Assembly (NCBI RefSeq): GCF_000227725.2
Contig: NZ_MU255056.1
Span: 174,475-223,349, forward strand
Source: Thiorhodospira sibirica ATCC 700588
GTDB taxonomy: Bacteria > Pseudomonadota > Gammaproteobacteria > Ectothiorhodospirales > Ectothiorhodospiraceae
Direction: 5' to 3'
DNA length: 48,875 bases
Made by a program: the position numbers and the translations under genes. The notes under the pieces are model-generated. The model saw only the letters and a list, made by a program, of their open reading frames with translations, was not told the DNA's origin and made no database searches. Positions 1 through 7,957 of this stretch are shown here, in pieces. Each line of letters begins with the position of its first letter. Position 1 is the stretch's first letter.

Positions 1-1
1 C

Positions 2-712
2 CACCACGGCCAGGAACTGGGCGCGATCCTCACCGACACCTCCGACAAACTCAAGATCAAATACCAGCGTCGCGCCAAGCTGCGGGCACTCGCCAACAAC
101 ACCCGCAACCCGCGCAAGCGTCAACACATTCGCCAGTTCAACCTGGGACGCAAAAAGCTGAACCGGCAAATGGATAAAACCCACGCGCACATTCGCGACA
201 TCGTATTTCAATCCGTTCACAAGGTGGTCGATAAAGCCGCCGTGATTGCGGCAGAAGATTTAACCGCCCCAATGGCGAGCAAGTCCTTCGGCAAGAATGT
301 CAATCGTCGGCTGGCCAGCTGGACGAAAGGTGTTATTGCCGAAGCACTTGACAGTGTTTCACGCCGTCGAGGTTCGACGGTCGTTCTGGTCAATCCGGCT
401 TACACATCGCAAATGGATTCCCGAACCGGCTGCCTTGACGGCAAACGGCAAGGGGATCAATTTTACTGTTCCGACGGGGTTGTGTTGCAGGCAGACCAGA
501 ACGCTGCGCGAAACGTGCTGGCGAGATTGTATGACCCGGACATTGAGCGGTTCACCCCGTTCAAGCAGGTCAAGGCGATCTTGCTGGAACGGACTGAGCG
601 CCTCCGGTTGGGACTGCTCAACCCGGACTCCAGTTGCTCGCCCTTCGGGGCGCTATCAACGGAGAGCGAATTACCGAAAAACCATCCTGAGCAACTTTGT
701 TTAGGTTTTTAG
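2..712 (+). CDS. tnpB: TnpB (IS200/IS605 OrfB) RNA-guided nuclease, 5' end outside window
   Basis: The frame is open from base 2 to the stop at 710-712 (236 codons), so this is the C-terminal part of a TnpB protein. TnpB proteins are RuvC-like nucleases guided by an omegaRNA made from the element's own right end. The RuvC-II glutamate lies in the AAEDLTAP segment and the RuvC-III aspartate in ADQNAARN; the RuvC-I aspartate would lie upstream of the window. The segment that normally carries the first CxxC of the zinc ribbon reads YTSQMDSRTG and has no cysteine; only scattered cysteines follow (GCLDG, FYCSDG). I recall similar cysteine-poor TnpB proteins from gammaproteobacteria, so this may be a natural lineage and not decay. 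The frame has no internal stop. The 3' end runs antisense into rlmKL. No tnpA is visible here. Confidence 0.9.
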   Translation, partial: HHGQELGAILTDTSDKLKIKYQRRAKLRALANNTRNPRKRQHIRQFNLGRKKLNRQMDKTHAHIRDIVFQSVHKVVDKAAVIAAEDLTAPMASKSFGKNVNRRLASWTKGVIAEALDSVSRRRGSTVVLVNPAYTSQMDSRTGCLDGKRQGDQFYCSDGVVLQADQNAARNVLARLYDPDIERFTPFKQVKAILLERTERLRLGLLNPDSSCSPFGALSTESELPKNHPEQLCLGF

Positions 713-718
713 GAACAG
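605..718 (+). ncRNA. Predicted omegaRNA scaffold / IS right end overlapping the tnpB 3' end
   Basis: This 114-nt segment covers the last codons of tnpB and the element's right end. It recurs at 4,564-4,676, where almost nothing else of tnpB survives. The two copies match closely through TTAGGTTTTTAGG(A/G)(A/G)CAG and diverge immediately afterwards, which fixes the right boundary at about 718. In characterised TnpB systems the omegaRNA covers the tnpB 3' end and right end, and the guide is the flanking DNA just downstream. Here the guide would start at about 719, inside the rlmKL 3' end. Conservation of this exact segment in a relic fits an RNA or transposition-end function. That it is transcribed and bound by TnpB is inference. 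Confidence 0.6.
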
Positions 719-2843
719 TCTCTGAACGCTTACGGATAAACCAGCATTGATGGATGCGCTGATGGCGCTCAAAATCCTTGGGGATGGACCAGCGGCTGCG
801 GTCTTCGATATGCAGGTCGGCACTAAGACTGGCATCCAGCTGAAAACGGCGCAGGTTGGTGGAAAATATCAACACGCCGTCCGGGGTCAGGCAGCGCGTC
901 GCTTCACGAATCAGGGCAACGTGGTCGCGCTGAATGTCGAGGGTGTGATCCATGCGTTTGGAGTTGGAAAAGCTCGGCGGATCGAGAAAGATTAGCTCAT
1001 AACGCTGTTTGCAGTCAGCGAGCCAGTCCAGCACATCCGCCTGGATACGCTGATGGGCGGGGCGATCCTGACCATTGAGCGCCAGATTGCGATCGAGCCA
1101 GTCCAGATAGGTTGGCGACAGGTCTACACTGGTGGTGCTGCGTGCTCCGCCACAGGCAGCATGTACGGTGGCGGTGCCGGTGTAGCAAAACAGATTCAGC
1201 AGGCGTTTGCCCTGCGCATGGGCAGCCAGCCACAGGCGCACCGGGCGATGATCAAGAAACAGGCCGGTATCCAGATAGTCGGTGAGGTTGACATAGAAGC
1301 GGCAGGCCCCTTCACGCACCGTCAGCCATTCGCCGCGCTCGCCCTGGCGCTGATATTGGGCATTGCCGCGCTGGCGCTGGCGGACTTTCAACAGAATACG
1401 TTGTGGTTCAACCGCCAAGGCATGAGGCAGGGTACTGAGCGCATCGCGCAGACGCGAGGCCGCCTGGGCCGGGTCGATGCTGGCGGGGGCCTGATATTCC
1501 TGAACGTGCAGATAAGCGCCTTGTGTGCTGTGATAAACATCAATGGCCAGGGCATATTCGGGAATATCAGCATCATAGACGCGATAGCACTCAATCCCCT
1601 CGCGCTTGAGCCAGCGGCTCAGATGGCGCTGGTTTTTCTGGATACGGTTGAGCAAATCTGGGGCTTTAATCACCGTCGTGGTGGGGATCGGGCGGTTGGC
1701 GATCTGGAAATATTCCAGCTGGCACTCCAGTGGGCCGTTACTCATCTGCCAGCGGCGTTTCGGGGCCAGACCCAGCTGATGCCCGGCACCGTTGAGAATA
1801 ATCGCCTGCCAGCCGGGGAATTGCTCGCGCAAACGCGTGCCCAGTTGGGCATATAAGGCCAGCAGCGTGGCTTGGCTGCCGATGCGCTCCCCATAGGGCG
1901 GGTTGGTTGCCAGCAAACCGGGCGGCATCTCGGCGGGCAACGCAAGCGAGGCGATATCTGCCTGAGCGATGTGGATGTGGCCGTCTAATCCCGCCCGCGC
2001 AACACTGCGGGTGGTGATACGCACGGCACCGGGGTCACTATCATAGGCAAAGATCGGCGGTAAACCCTGTGCCAGCGCCTGCTGCCTTTGGGCCTGGGCC
2101 TCGGCATAAAGACGCGTCCAGGCATCCGCCTGATGACCGCGCCACTGCTCGAAACCAAAGCGCGAACGCAGCAAACCCGGCGCGATGCCCCCCGCCATCC
2201 AGGCAGCCTCAATGGCCAAAGTGCCTGAGCCACACATCGGATCAATAAAGCCACCGCCCAGCTGGGCAATCGCCGGCCACTGGCCGCGCACCAGGATAGC
2301 CGCCGCCAGATTCTCCTTCAGCGGGGCGTTAATCTGTTCCTCGCGATAGCCCCGACGGTGCAAACTGGGGCCGGAAAGATCCAGCGCCAAGGTGACTTCA
2401 CGCTCGTGCATGTGTCCATGCAGGTAAATATCGGGATGCTGCAAATCCACCGAGGGCCGCTCCCCGGTGCGTTCGCGTAGCTGATCGACCACCGCATCCT
2501 TGATACGCTGCGCGGCATACTGACTGTGCGTGATCACCGGACGCACCCCGGTAAACTCAATCGCCAGCGAGTGCTCCGGGCCTAAATGATCCAGCCAGTC
2601 CAGCGTGCGCGCCCCGGCATACAGGCCGTCGGCATCCTCTGCGCTAAAGTGCGTTAGCGGCAATAAAATGCGATTGGCCAGACGCGACCACAGGCAAGCG
2701 CGATACCCCCCGGCCAGATCCGCCTTAAAGGCAACACCGCCGCGCTGTTCGCGCACCTCAGCCAACCCCAGCTGACGCAACTCCTCAGCGAGCAGTCCTT
2801 CCAGACCGCGCCCCGCCGTGGCAAAAAAAGCAAGTTCAGACAC
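618..2843 (-). CDS. rlmL: RlmKL, bifunctional 23S rRNA guanine methyltransferase, with IS-derived C-terminal tail
   Basis: Fused enzyme that makes m2G2445 (RlmL half) and m7G2069 (RlmK half) in 23S rRNA during large-subunit assembly. The order is a THUMP domain (about residues 45-155), the RlmL Rossmann domain with DPMCGSGT at 201-208 and the NPPY motif at 314-317, then the RlmK domain with LFCYTGTATV at 551-560 and LDPPSF at 620-625. The E. coli protein has about 702 residues and ends a few residues after a CWLI-like motif; here CWFI falls at 700-703, yet the frame runs to 741. The extra residues from about 709 onward are read antisense through the right end of the TnpB element, so the insertion removed the native stop and added about 33 foreign residues. 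Both catalytic domains are intact, so activity is likely kept. The start ATG at 2,843 gives the standard MSELAFFATAGRGLE opening. Confidence 0.93.
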   Translation of the reverse strand: MSELAFFATAGRGLEGLLAEELRQLGLAEVREQRGGVAFKADLAGGYRACLWSRLANRILLPLTHFSAEDADGLYAGARTLDWLDHLGPEHSLAIEFTGVRPVITHSQYAAQRIKDAVVDQLRERTGERPSVDLQHPDIYLHGHMHEREVTLALDLSGPSLHRRGYREEQINAPLKENLAAAILVRGQWPAIAQLGGGFIDPMCGSGTLAIEAAWMAGGIAPGLLRSRFGFEQWRGHQADAWTRLYAEAQAQRQQALAQGLPPIFAYDSDPGAVRITTRSVARAGLDGHIHIAQADIASLALPAEMPPGLLATNPPYGERIGSQATLLALYAQLGTRLREQFPGWQAIILNGAGHQLGLAPKRRWQMSNGPLECQLEYFQIANRPIPTTTVIKAPDLLNRIQKNQRHLSRWLKREGIECYRVYDADIPEYALAIDVYHSTQGAYLHVQEYQAPASIDPAQAASRLRDALSTLPHALAVEPQRILLKVRQRQRGNAQYQRQGERGEWLTVREGACRFYVNLTDYLDTGLFLDHRPVRLWLAAHAQGKRLLNLFCYTGTATVHAACGGARSTTSVDLSPTYLDWLDRNLALNGQDRPAHQRIQADVLDWLADCKQRYELIFLDPPSFSNSKRMDHTLDIQRDHVALIREATRCLTPDGVLIFSTNLRRFQLDASLSADLHIEDRSRWSIPKDFERHQRIHQCWFIRKRSETVPKNLNKVAQDGFSVIRSPLIAPRRASNWSPG

Positions 2844-3115
2844 AGTGATTATTTTCAGATGATGTAGGAATGTGGCGACATCTTATCGAATGCCGCATAA
2901 ATGCGAATACGCTGCGAACGCAAAAGGCGTCCAGCTACGGCTGGCGATAGCCACCCATGCGGTTATTGGCAGGGTGCCGATGCAAAGGTATGATGCAGCA
3001 CATCATTAAGCAACACAAGCGCGGCATTGCAGCGCTGCAATGGCCTTGCTGTGATGCCGCAAAGATACGCAGTAATTGGCACGCAAGCAGCCGGCAACAA
3101 CAACGGAGAGCGTTT

Positions 3116-3382
3116 ATGATCAAGACGGTCAAGCAGGCCTGTCGGTTTAACCCGATCATCCGAGAGTACCAGATGAGTCAGGCCATTGAGAACCTGGCCG
3201 AACTCATCAAGGATGAAGGCGACGGTCGCGAATTTTTTTCGCGTAACTATGTTACGCACGGCATGGAGCAGCTCTTTCGCGAAGGGCTGCTAAGGCTGTC
3301 TGGTAAGTCAGATCAAGCCGTGTTTGAACTCACCCAGGCGATGGGCGGCGGTAAAACACACTTGACATCCTCCCCGCCCTAA
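3116..3382 (+). pseudogene. Truncated DUF499-type ATPase (anti-phage-associated family), cut at Walker A
   Basis: ATG at 3,116 follows a good ribosome site (GGAGAG, 3,105-3,110). The protein opens MIKTVKQACRFNPIIREY, continues with a FFSRNYVTHGMEQL segment, and reaches TQAMGGGKTHL, a Walker A-like loop (GGGKTH). This is how the large DUF499 ATPases (about 1,000 residues) begin; they occur in defence loci with DUF1156 methyltransferases. Directly after the loop the sequence becomes the left end of an IS200/IS605 element, and the frame ends on a junk stop at 3,380-3,382. About 80 native residues remain. The rest of the gene is not found beyond the IS block: the next native sequence is pilC. This is a dead gene and probably the relic of a lost defence system. 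The family call rests on remembered N-terminal similarity. Confidence 0.7.
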
Positions 3383-3392
3383 AGGACGGGGA
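3371..3392. repeat. Subterminal hairpin at IS200/IS605-type left end
   Basis: TCCCCG and CGGGGA arms enclose CCCTAAAGGA, giving a strong imperfect palindrome five bases after TTGAC. The same design (C-rich arm, TAAA/TTTA centre, G-rich arm) recurs inverted at 4,734-4,755 and at 26,505-26,525. IS200/IS605 transposases recognise such hairpins as single strands; the assignment here is by shape and context. Confidence 0.6.
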
Positions 3393-3398
3393 TTCCTA

Positions 3399-4289
3399 AG
3401 AAGCTGTTTGGAAACTACCGCCTCAAACCAAGCGGTTAGCCATCAGTCGACTCATTGCGAGATAAATCCAGGCTTCGCTGCTCGACATCAAGCGCTCGTA
3501 GTCCTTGCTCAGACGGCGTGAGTGGTTCAGCCAGCCAAAGGTCTGCTCAACAACCCAGCGTCGCGGCAACAAAACAAACCCTCGGCGCTCCTTGGGACGC
3601 AAGACCCCCGTCAAGACGAAACGAAAGCGCTGGGCAACCCAGTCAACCAGGCGTCCACTGTAGCCGCCGTCAACCCAGATTTTGCGCAGCTTTTTGCAAT
3701 GACCGGGGAGATGGCACAGGAGTTGGCGCGCCCCATCACGGTCTTGCACGCTGGCGGCGGTGACAACGACGGCCAGCACCAGCCCCAGGGTATCGACCAG
3801 AAGATGGCGTTTGCGGCCCTTGATCTTCTTGCCGGCGTCATAGCCGCGCTCACCAGGGATCGCCGTGGTCTTGACGCTTTGGCTGTCCAGACACCCGGCG
3901 CTTGGATGCTTGTGACGCCCGTGGCGTTGCCGTAGCCGAGCGCGTAGCCTGTCATAAAGACGCTGCCAGGTTCCATCGCGCCGCCAGCGATTGAAGTCAT
4001 AGTACACTGCCGACCAGGCAGGAAAGTCGCGCGGCAGCTGACGCCACTGGCAGCCCGTCTGCAGGACATAGATGATCGCATTGATGACTTGGCGCATGCT
4101 GAGCTTACGAGGGCGCCCGACCGGGGCGCTCGGCAACAGCGGCTTGATCGCCTTCCAGGCGCCGTCGCTGAGGTGACTCGGGTAGCGTTTTTTTGCGAAT
4201 CTTCTTGCTGCATTTCTAGGGCATGTGGGCCACTTCCTAGAAAAAATCGTAGGTTAAGCCATTACGCGATTAATTTCCAAACAGCCTCT
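3399..4289 (-). mobile_element. IS5-family (IS427-group-like) insertion sequence
   Basis: An 891-bp element bounded by 16-bp inverted repeats AGARGCTGTTTGGAAA (left 3,399-3,414, right 4,274-4,289, one mismatch) with a TA dinucleotide on both sides (3,397-3,398 and 4,290-4,291). IS427-group elements duplicate a short TA-type target, which fits. Removing it rejoins the IS200/IS605 relic. The repeats are nearly perfect and the transposase has no stop, so this is a fairly recent insertion. The exact target length (TA or TNA) cannot be settled from one copy. Confidence 0.85.
3423..4213 (-). CDS. IS5-family DDE transposase, probably made by -1 frameshifting
   Basis: The main frame (TTG at 4,136 to stop at 3,423) carries the DDE parts of IS5-type transposases: CLDSQSVKT, IWVDGGYSG and VVEQTFGWLNHSRR. 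The conserved N-terminus (RYPSHLSDGAWKAIKPLLP) lies upstream in the same frame but has no start codon there. A second frame starts with ATG at 4,213 (MQQEDSQK) and meets the first at a run of seven A. That run reads A AAA AAC in the upstream frame, a canonical -1 slippery heptamer, and a -1 slip leads straight into RYPSHLSD. I therefore annotate 3,423-4,213 as one product made by frameshifting. The alternative is a one-base indel that killed the gene. Initiation at the internal TTG would lose the N-terminal domain. Confidence 0.8.
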
Positions 4290-4563
4290 TAGAGGTCTGA
4301 GCCTTCGGGCGCTTCTCACGGTAGGGCGTGTGTACGAATAATGGGAGCAAAAAACAGTTCTTGATTTTTTCTTCATTCTTCATCAAAATTCCCTACTGTA
4401 GATAGGTTATCTACAAGCGCGAAGGTTTCGCGTTCTATGGTCGGGGTCTAAGTCGAATCGCAAAGTTGTTCTCTGTTCAGGATGAACGCCGAGGCCACTT
4501 TTATGGCGCAAGCTGGGTTTCGACGGCTGAAACCGCCCATGTTGCCGGTGTTGACCGGCCATT

Positions 4564-4676
4564 CGGTTGGGACTGCTCAACCAGGACTCCAGTTGCTCGC
4601 CCGCAAGGGTGTTATCAACGGAGAGCGAAGTGCCTAAAAATCGCATAAGCAACTTTGCTTAGGTTTTTAGGAGCAG
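4564..4676 (+). ncRNA. Solo omegaRNA/right-end segment with residual tnpB C-terminus
   Basis: Second copy of the 605-718 segment. It still encodes the last 32 residues of a TnpB (opening RLGLLNQDSS, stop TAG at 4,660-4,662), but upstream similarity stops abruptly and the frame is closed at 4,552. The right-end stem is better preserved than in the first copy: CCTAAAAA (4,633-4,640) pairs with TTTTTAGG (4,664-4,671) around AAGCAA/TTGCTT. A guide taken from the flank would start at about 4,677. Without its own tnpB it would need the TnpB of another copy. Confidence 0.55.
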
Positions 4677-4761
4677 GTGCACAACTGGCAAGCATCTTCC
4701 TGCGGTCGGGCAGGGGTATCTCGCAGAAGGAATCCCCCCGGTTTTAGCCAGGGGGAAAGGT
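4677..4761 (-). mobile_element. Left-end relic of a minus-strand IS200/IS605-type element abutting pilC
   Basis: Read on the minus strand, TTGAC (4,766-4,762) is followed by a strong hairpin (plus-strand 4,734-4,755) of the same type as the one at 3,371-3,392, with the same GGATTCC continuation. The TTGAC overlaps the pilC stop codon (4,763-4,765), so the insertion fell immediately after pilC. No transposase from this element is present. The rest of this stretch is unrecognised. Confidence 0.45.
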
Positions 4762-4762
4762 G

Positions 4763-6019
4763 TCAAACGACCGAGCCTAACTGGAAGATCGGCAGGTACA
4801 TGGCAATCACCAGACCGCCGACCACGATCCCGAGAAACGACATGATGAGCGGTTCCAGCAAGCTGGACATGGCATCGACCATGTTATCCACTTCTTCTTC
4901 ATAAAAATCAGCGACCCTGGCCAGCATGTCGTCCAAAGCGCCGGATTCCTCACCAATGGACACCATTTGTACGACCATATTGGGAAACAGGCCGGTGTTG
5001 CGCATGGCTTGCTGTAATTGCGCGCCTCCGGCGGTTTCATCGCGCATCCGCAGTGTGCCTTCGTAATACAGCGCATTGCCGGTGGCCCCAGCGACGGATT
5101 CCATAGCCTCCACCAAAGGCACCCCGGCCGAGAACATGGTCGAGAGGGTACGCGCAAAACGGGCAATGGAGGCTTTGCGCAAGAGCTCTCCGACGATGGG
5201 CAGGCGCAGCGATAGCAGATCGACCTGGCGGCGAAAATTTTTCGACCTTACATGGGCCTCTCGATAGACAAAGGCCACCACGATAATAGCGCCAAAGATC
5301 GCCCACCAATAGGTCTGAAACATCTCGGATAATTGGATAACCATCTGGGTAAATACTGGAAGATCGGCGCCAAAACCTTGAAAGAGATCCTGGAATTGCG
5401 GCACTACCTTGATCAGCAGAATTGCTGTCACAATGAAGGCCACCACAATCACCGCCGCCGGATAAAACAGCGCTTTTTTGATCTTGGCCTTGAGTGATTC
5501 GGTTTTTTCTTTATAGGTGGCGACTTTATCGAGCAGATTTTCCAAGGCACCGGCTTGCTCACCCGCACCGACCAGATTGACCACCAGATCATCAAAATAG
5601 CGTGGGTGTTCTGCCAGCGCGGCTGAGAAGGTAGTGCCGCTTTCAACGTCAGATTTGATTTTAAGAATCAGCTCTTGCATGGCGGGGTTTTCATGGCCGC
5701 GCCCGACAATCTCAAAAGCCTGCACCAGGGGAACCCCGGCCTCCATCATGGTGGACATCTGCCGTAAAAAGATGGCGATATCTTTGGGAATGATCTTTTT
5801 TTTAGCCCCAAACAGCGGCTTGGGTTTTTTGCGCACCCGCAGCGGATTCATGCCCTGGCGGCGCAGATCGGCCTTGGCCAGAATCTCACTGGTTGCCACG
5901 ACCTCGCCTTTGACCCGCTTACCTTTTTTATCCAGACCTTCCCAGACGAACACGATATTGTCATTGGGTGGGGGGGCTTTTTTGCCGACCTTTTTGGCCG
6001 GTGCCTTGCTTATCGCCAT
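4763..6019 (-). CDS. pilC: PilC, type IV pilus inner-membrane platform protein
   Basis: Polytopic inner-membrane protein of the type IV pilus machine that couples the PilB extension and PilT retraction motors to pilin movement. The 418 residues match the family size. A lysine-rich cytoplasmic N-terminus is followed by two T2SSF domains, each with the FARQMSTM/FARTLSTMFSAGVPL-type signature (here FLRQMSTMMEAGVPL and FARTLSTMFSAGVPL). Membrane segments occur near residues 190-210, 240-260 and at the C-terminus, which ends YLPIFQLGSVV as is usual. It lies 3 bp downstream of pilB in one transcription unit. pilD (prepilin peptidase), often next in gammaproteobacteria, is absent: IS debris begins at the stop codon. 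No pilin gene is in the window. Confidence 0.95.
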   Translation of the reverse strand: MAISKAPAKKVGKKAPPPNDNIVFVWEGLDKKGKRVKGEVVATSEILAKADLRRQGMNPLRVRKKPKPLFGAKKKIIPKDIAIFLRQMSTMMEAGVPLVQAFEIVGRGHENPAMQELILKIKSDVESGTTFSAALAEHPRYFDDLVVNLVGAGEQAGALENLLDKVATYKEKTESLKAKIKKALFYPAAVIVVAFIVTAILLIKVVPQFQDLFQGFGADLPVFTQMVIQLSEMFQTYWWAIFGAIIVVAFVYREAHVRSKNFRRQVDLLSLRLPIVGELLRKASIARFARTLSTMFSAGVPLVEAMESVAGATGNALYYEGTLRMRDETAGGAQLQQAMRNTGLFPNMVVQMVSIGEESGALDDMLARVADFYEEEVDNMVDAMSSLLEPLIMSFLGIVVGGLVIAMYLPIFQLGSVV

Positions 6020-6022
6020 CGT

Positions 6023-7741
6023 TTAATCCTTCGTCACGCGGTTGATCTCATCAAGGCTGATCATGCCCGCCTTGACCTTAAGCAGCCCCGAGCGACGCAG
6101 ATCATTAAATCCCTCCTTGTGCGCCTGCTCGGCCAGCTGCATGGCATTACATCCCTCCAAAATCATGCGCTGCATCTGTTCAGAAATCGCCAGAACCTGA
6201 TAAATACCAACGCGCCCTTTATAGCCGTTGGTGCATTGATCACAACCGACCTGGCGGTAGATCGTCAGACCACTGTCCACTTCTTCGGGAGTAAAGCCTT
6301 CTTGCAGCAGGGTTTCTTTGGGCAGCTCATGAATTACCTTGCAATTGTTGCAAAGCCGCCGGGCCAGACGCTGGGCAATGATTAACAAAATTGACGAGGC
6401 GATGTTATATGGCGGTACCCCCATATTTGCCAGACGGGTCAAGGTCTGCGGCGCGTCATTGGTATGCAGGGTGGAAAGCACCAAATGCCCTGTCTGCGCG
6501 GCCTTGATGGCGATTTCGGCGGTTTCCAGGTCACGAATCTCACCGACCATGATGACATCGGGGTCTTGACGCAAAAAGGCACGCAGGGCGGCGGCAAAAG
6601 TCAGGCCCACCTTGGGATTGACGTTAACCTGATTCACGCCAGGCATATTGATTTCCGCCGGATCCTCGGCGGTGGAGATATTGCGGTCCGCCGTGTTTAA
6701 AATCCCCAGCCCGGTATACAGTGAAACCGTTTTACCGCTGCCGGTGGGGCCGGTCACCAGGATCATGCCATAGGGCTTGGACAGGGCATCCAGATAGAGC
6801 TGCTTTTGCTCTTCTTCATAACCCAGCGAATCAATGCCCAGGGTGGCACTGGTGGGGTCGAGAATACGCATGACCACCTTTTCCCCATACAGCGTGGGGC
6901 AGGTGTTGACACGAAAATCAATGGCCCGGCTTTTGGAGAGCTGCATCTTGATGCGTCCATCCTGCGGGACGCGCCGTTCGGAGATGTCCATGCGCGACAT
7001 CACTTTCACGCGGGCGATGATGCGCGGTGACAGTGCCACCGGGGGGTGGGCAATTTCGTGCAGTACGCCGTCCATGCGAAAACGCACCCGAAAATCCTTT
7101 TCATACGGCTCAAAGTGAATGTCCGAGGCCTTGCGGTTGATCGCATCCAGCAGCACTTTATTCACAAAGCGCACCACCGGCGTGTCATCAACCTCACTGG
7201 TATCCCCGCCCTCCGCCCCCTTTTCATCCGCATCCGCCTGAATTTGCAGATTATCCAGGTCAGAGTCCAGGCCATCCATGACGGATGTGACCTCGGTCAA
7301 GGCCTCCTCAATGAGCTTGCTGAGTTTGTCTTGCTCAACCAGGACGGGTTCGGTAGGGATGCCGGTATTGAACTTGATTTCATCCAGCGCATTGAGATTC
7401 ATCGGGTCCGCTATCGCGACAAACAAGCGATTGGCGCGGCGAAACAAGGGCAGGGCCTGATGCTGACGCACCAGCTTTTCATCCAGCAGCTTGCGCGGAA
7501 TCAGTTCCTTATCCAGCGCATCCAGATCAAATACCGGCATCCCGAATTCTTCAGCGGCCGATTGTGCCAGGAGATTGGCCGCGACCAGCTTCTCAGAGAC
7601 CAGGTGAGCAACCAATGGAATACGCTTCTTTTGCGCCTGATCCATGGCTTGACGGGCATCGACTGCATTGAGCAGACCATCTTCGACCAAGCGGCGGGCC
7701 AGGCCACTAAGCATGATATTGGGAGAAGCAGCGGTTGACAT
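6023..7741 (-). CDS. pilB: PilB, type IV pilus extension ATPase
   Basis: Hexameric cytoplasmic ATPase that powers pilus assembly. Features are an N-terminal T2SSE_N/MshEN domain (about residues 20-150), Walker A GPTGSGKT at 331-338, the Asp box around TAEDPAE, Walker B DVIMVGEIRD at about 395-404, the His box [10 protein letters not shown], and paired cysteines CNNC (about 464-467) and CDQC for zinc. I start at ATG 7,741 (MSTAASPNIMLSGLA, 572 aa) because AAGGA lies just upstream and this matches PilB N-termini; an upstream in-frame start at 7,786 would add 15 untypical residues. First gene of pilB-pilC. Confidence 0.95.
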   Translation of the reverse strand: MSTAASPNIMLSGLARRLVEDGLLNAVDARQAMDQAQKKRIPLVAHLVSEKLVAANLLAQSAAEEFGMPVFDLDALDKELIPRKLLDEKLVRQHQALPLFRRANRLFVAIADPMNLNALDEIKFNTGIPTEPVLVEQDKLSKLIEEALTEVTSVMDGLDSDLDNLQIQADADEKGAEGGDTSEVDDTPVVRFVNKVLLDAINRKASDIHFEPYEKDFRVRFRMDGVLHEIAHPPVALSPRIIARVKVMSRMDISERRVPQDGRIKMQLSKSRAIDFRVNTCPTLYGEKVVMRILDPTSATLGIDSLGYEEEQKQLYLDALSKPYGMILVTGPTGSGKTVSLYTGLGILNTADRNISTAEDPAEINMPGVNQVNVNPKVGLTFAAALRAFLRQDPDVIMVGEIRDLETAEIAIKAAQTGHLVLSTLHTNDAPQTLTRLANMGVPPYNIASSILLIIAQRLARRLCNNCKVIHELPKETLLQEGFTPEEVDSGLTIYRQVGCDQCTNGYKGRVGIYQVLAISEQMQRMILEGCNAMQLAEQAHKEGFNDLRRSGLLKVKAGMISLDEINRVTKD

Positions 7742-7866
7742 AGAAATCCTTGCAACAATAGCGGCAAAACCTGTGATAAGGCGCATAGTAAAATAACCGG
7801 GCGCATTGTGTACACCACTGGTTTTTATTGTAGCCAGCCTGCAAAGGCCCTGCCAGTATTGTCAAG

Positions 7867-7896
7867 GCAAAAAAAACCCCGCTATGGAGCGGGGTT
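7867..7896 (-). terminator. Rho-independent terminator of the cold-shock gene
   Basis: On the minus strand GAACCCCGCT-CCAT-AGCGGGGTT is followed by a run of eight T. It lies about 60 bp past the csp stop and before the pilB promoter region, separating csp from pilBC. Confidence 0.9.
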
Positions 7897-7957
7897 CCGG
7901 AATCATGACGATACCAATCTGATCGCCAGGGATAATTAATCTTGATATATCAAGCGA

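Larger units (their letters stand above)
3367..4676 (+). mobile_element. IS200/IS605-type relic (left end plus right end, tnpB deleted), split by an IS5 element
   Basis: The left end is marked by TTGAC (3,362-3,366), the kind of pentanucleotide after which IS200/IS605 elements insert, then a strong subterminal hairpin at 3,371-3,392. The right end is the 113-nt segment at 4,564-4,676. After removing the IS5-family element (3,399-4,289), about 420 bp remain, far too short for tnpB. Between the IS5 copy and the right end (4,290-4,563) I see no gene, only a short hairpin with 6-bp arms CGCGAA/TTCGCG at about 4,418-4,432. The element sits in the DUF499 gene. Whether the left and right ends belong to one original element is inference. 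Confidence 0.6.

Noticed and set aside
4466-4648. 60-codon plus-strand frame over the IS relic
   Set aside because: It is in a different frame from the tnpB remnant and has no ribosome site or similarity.
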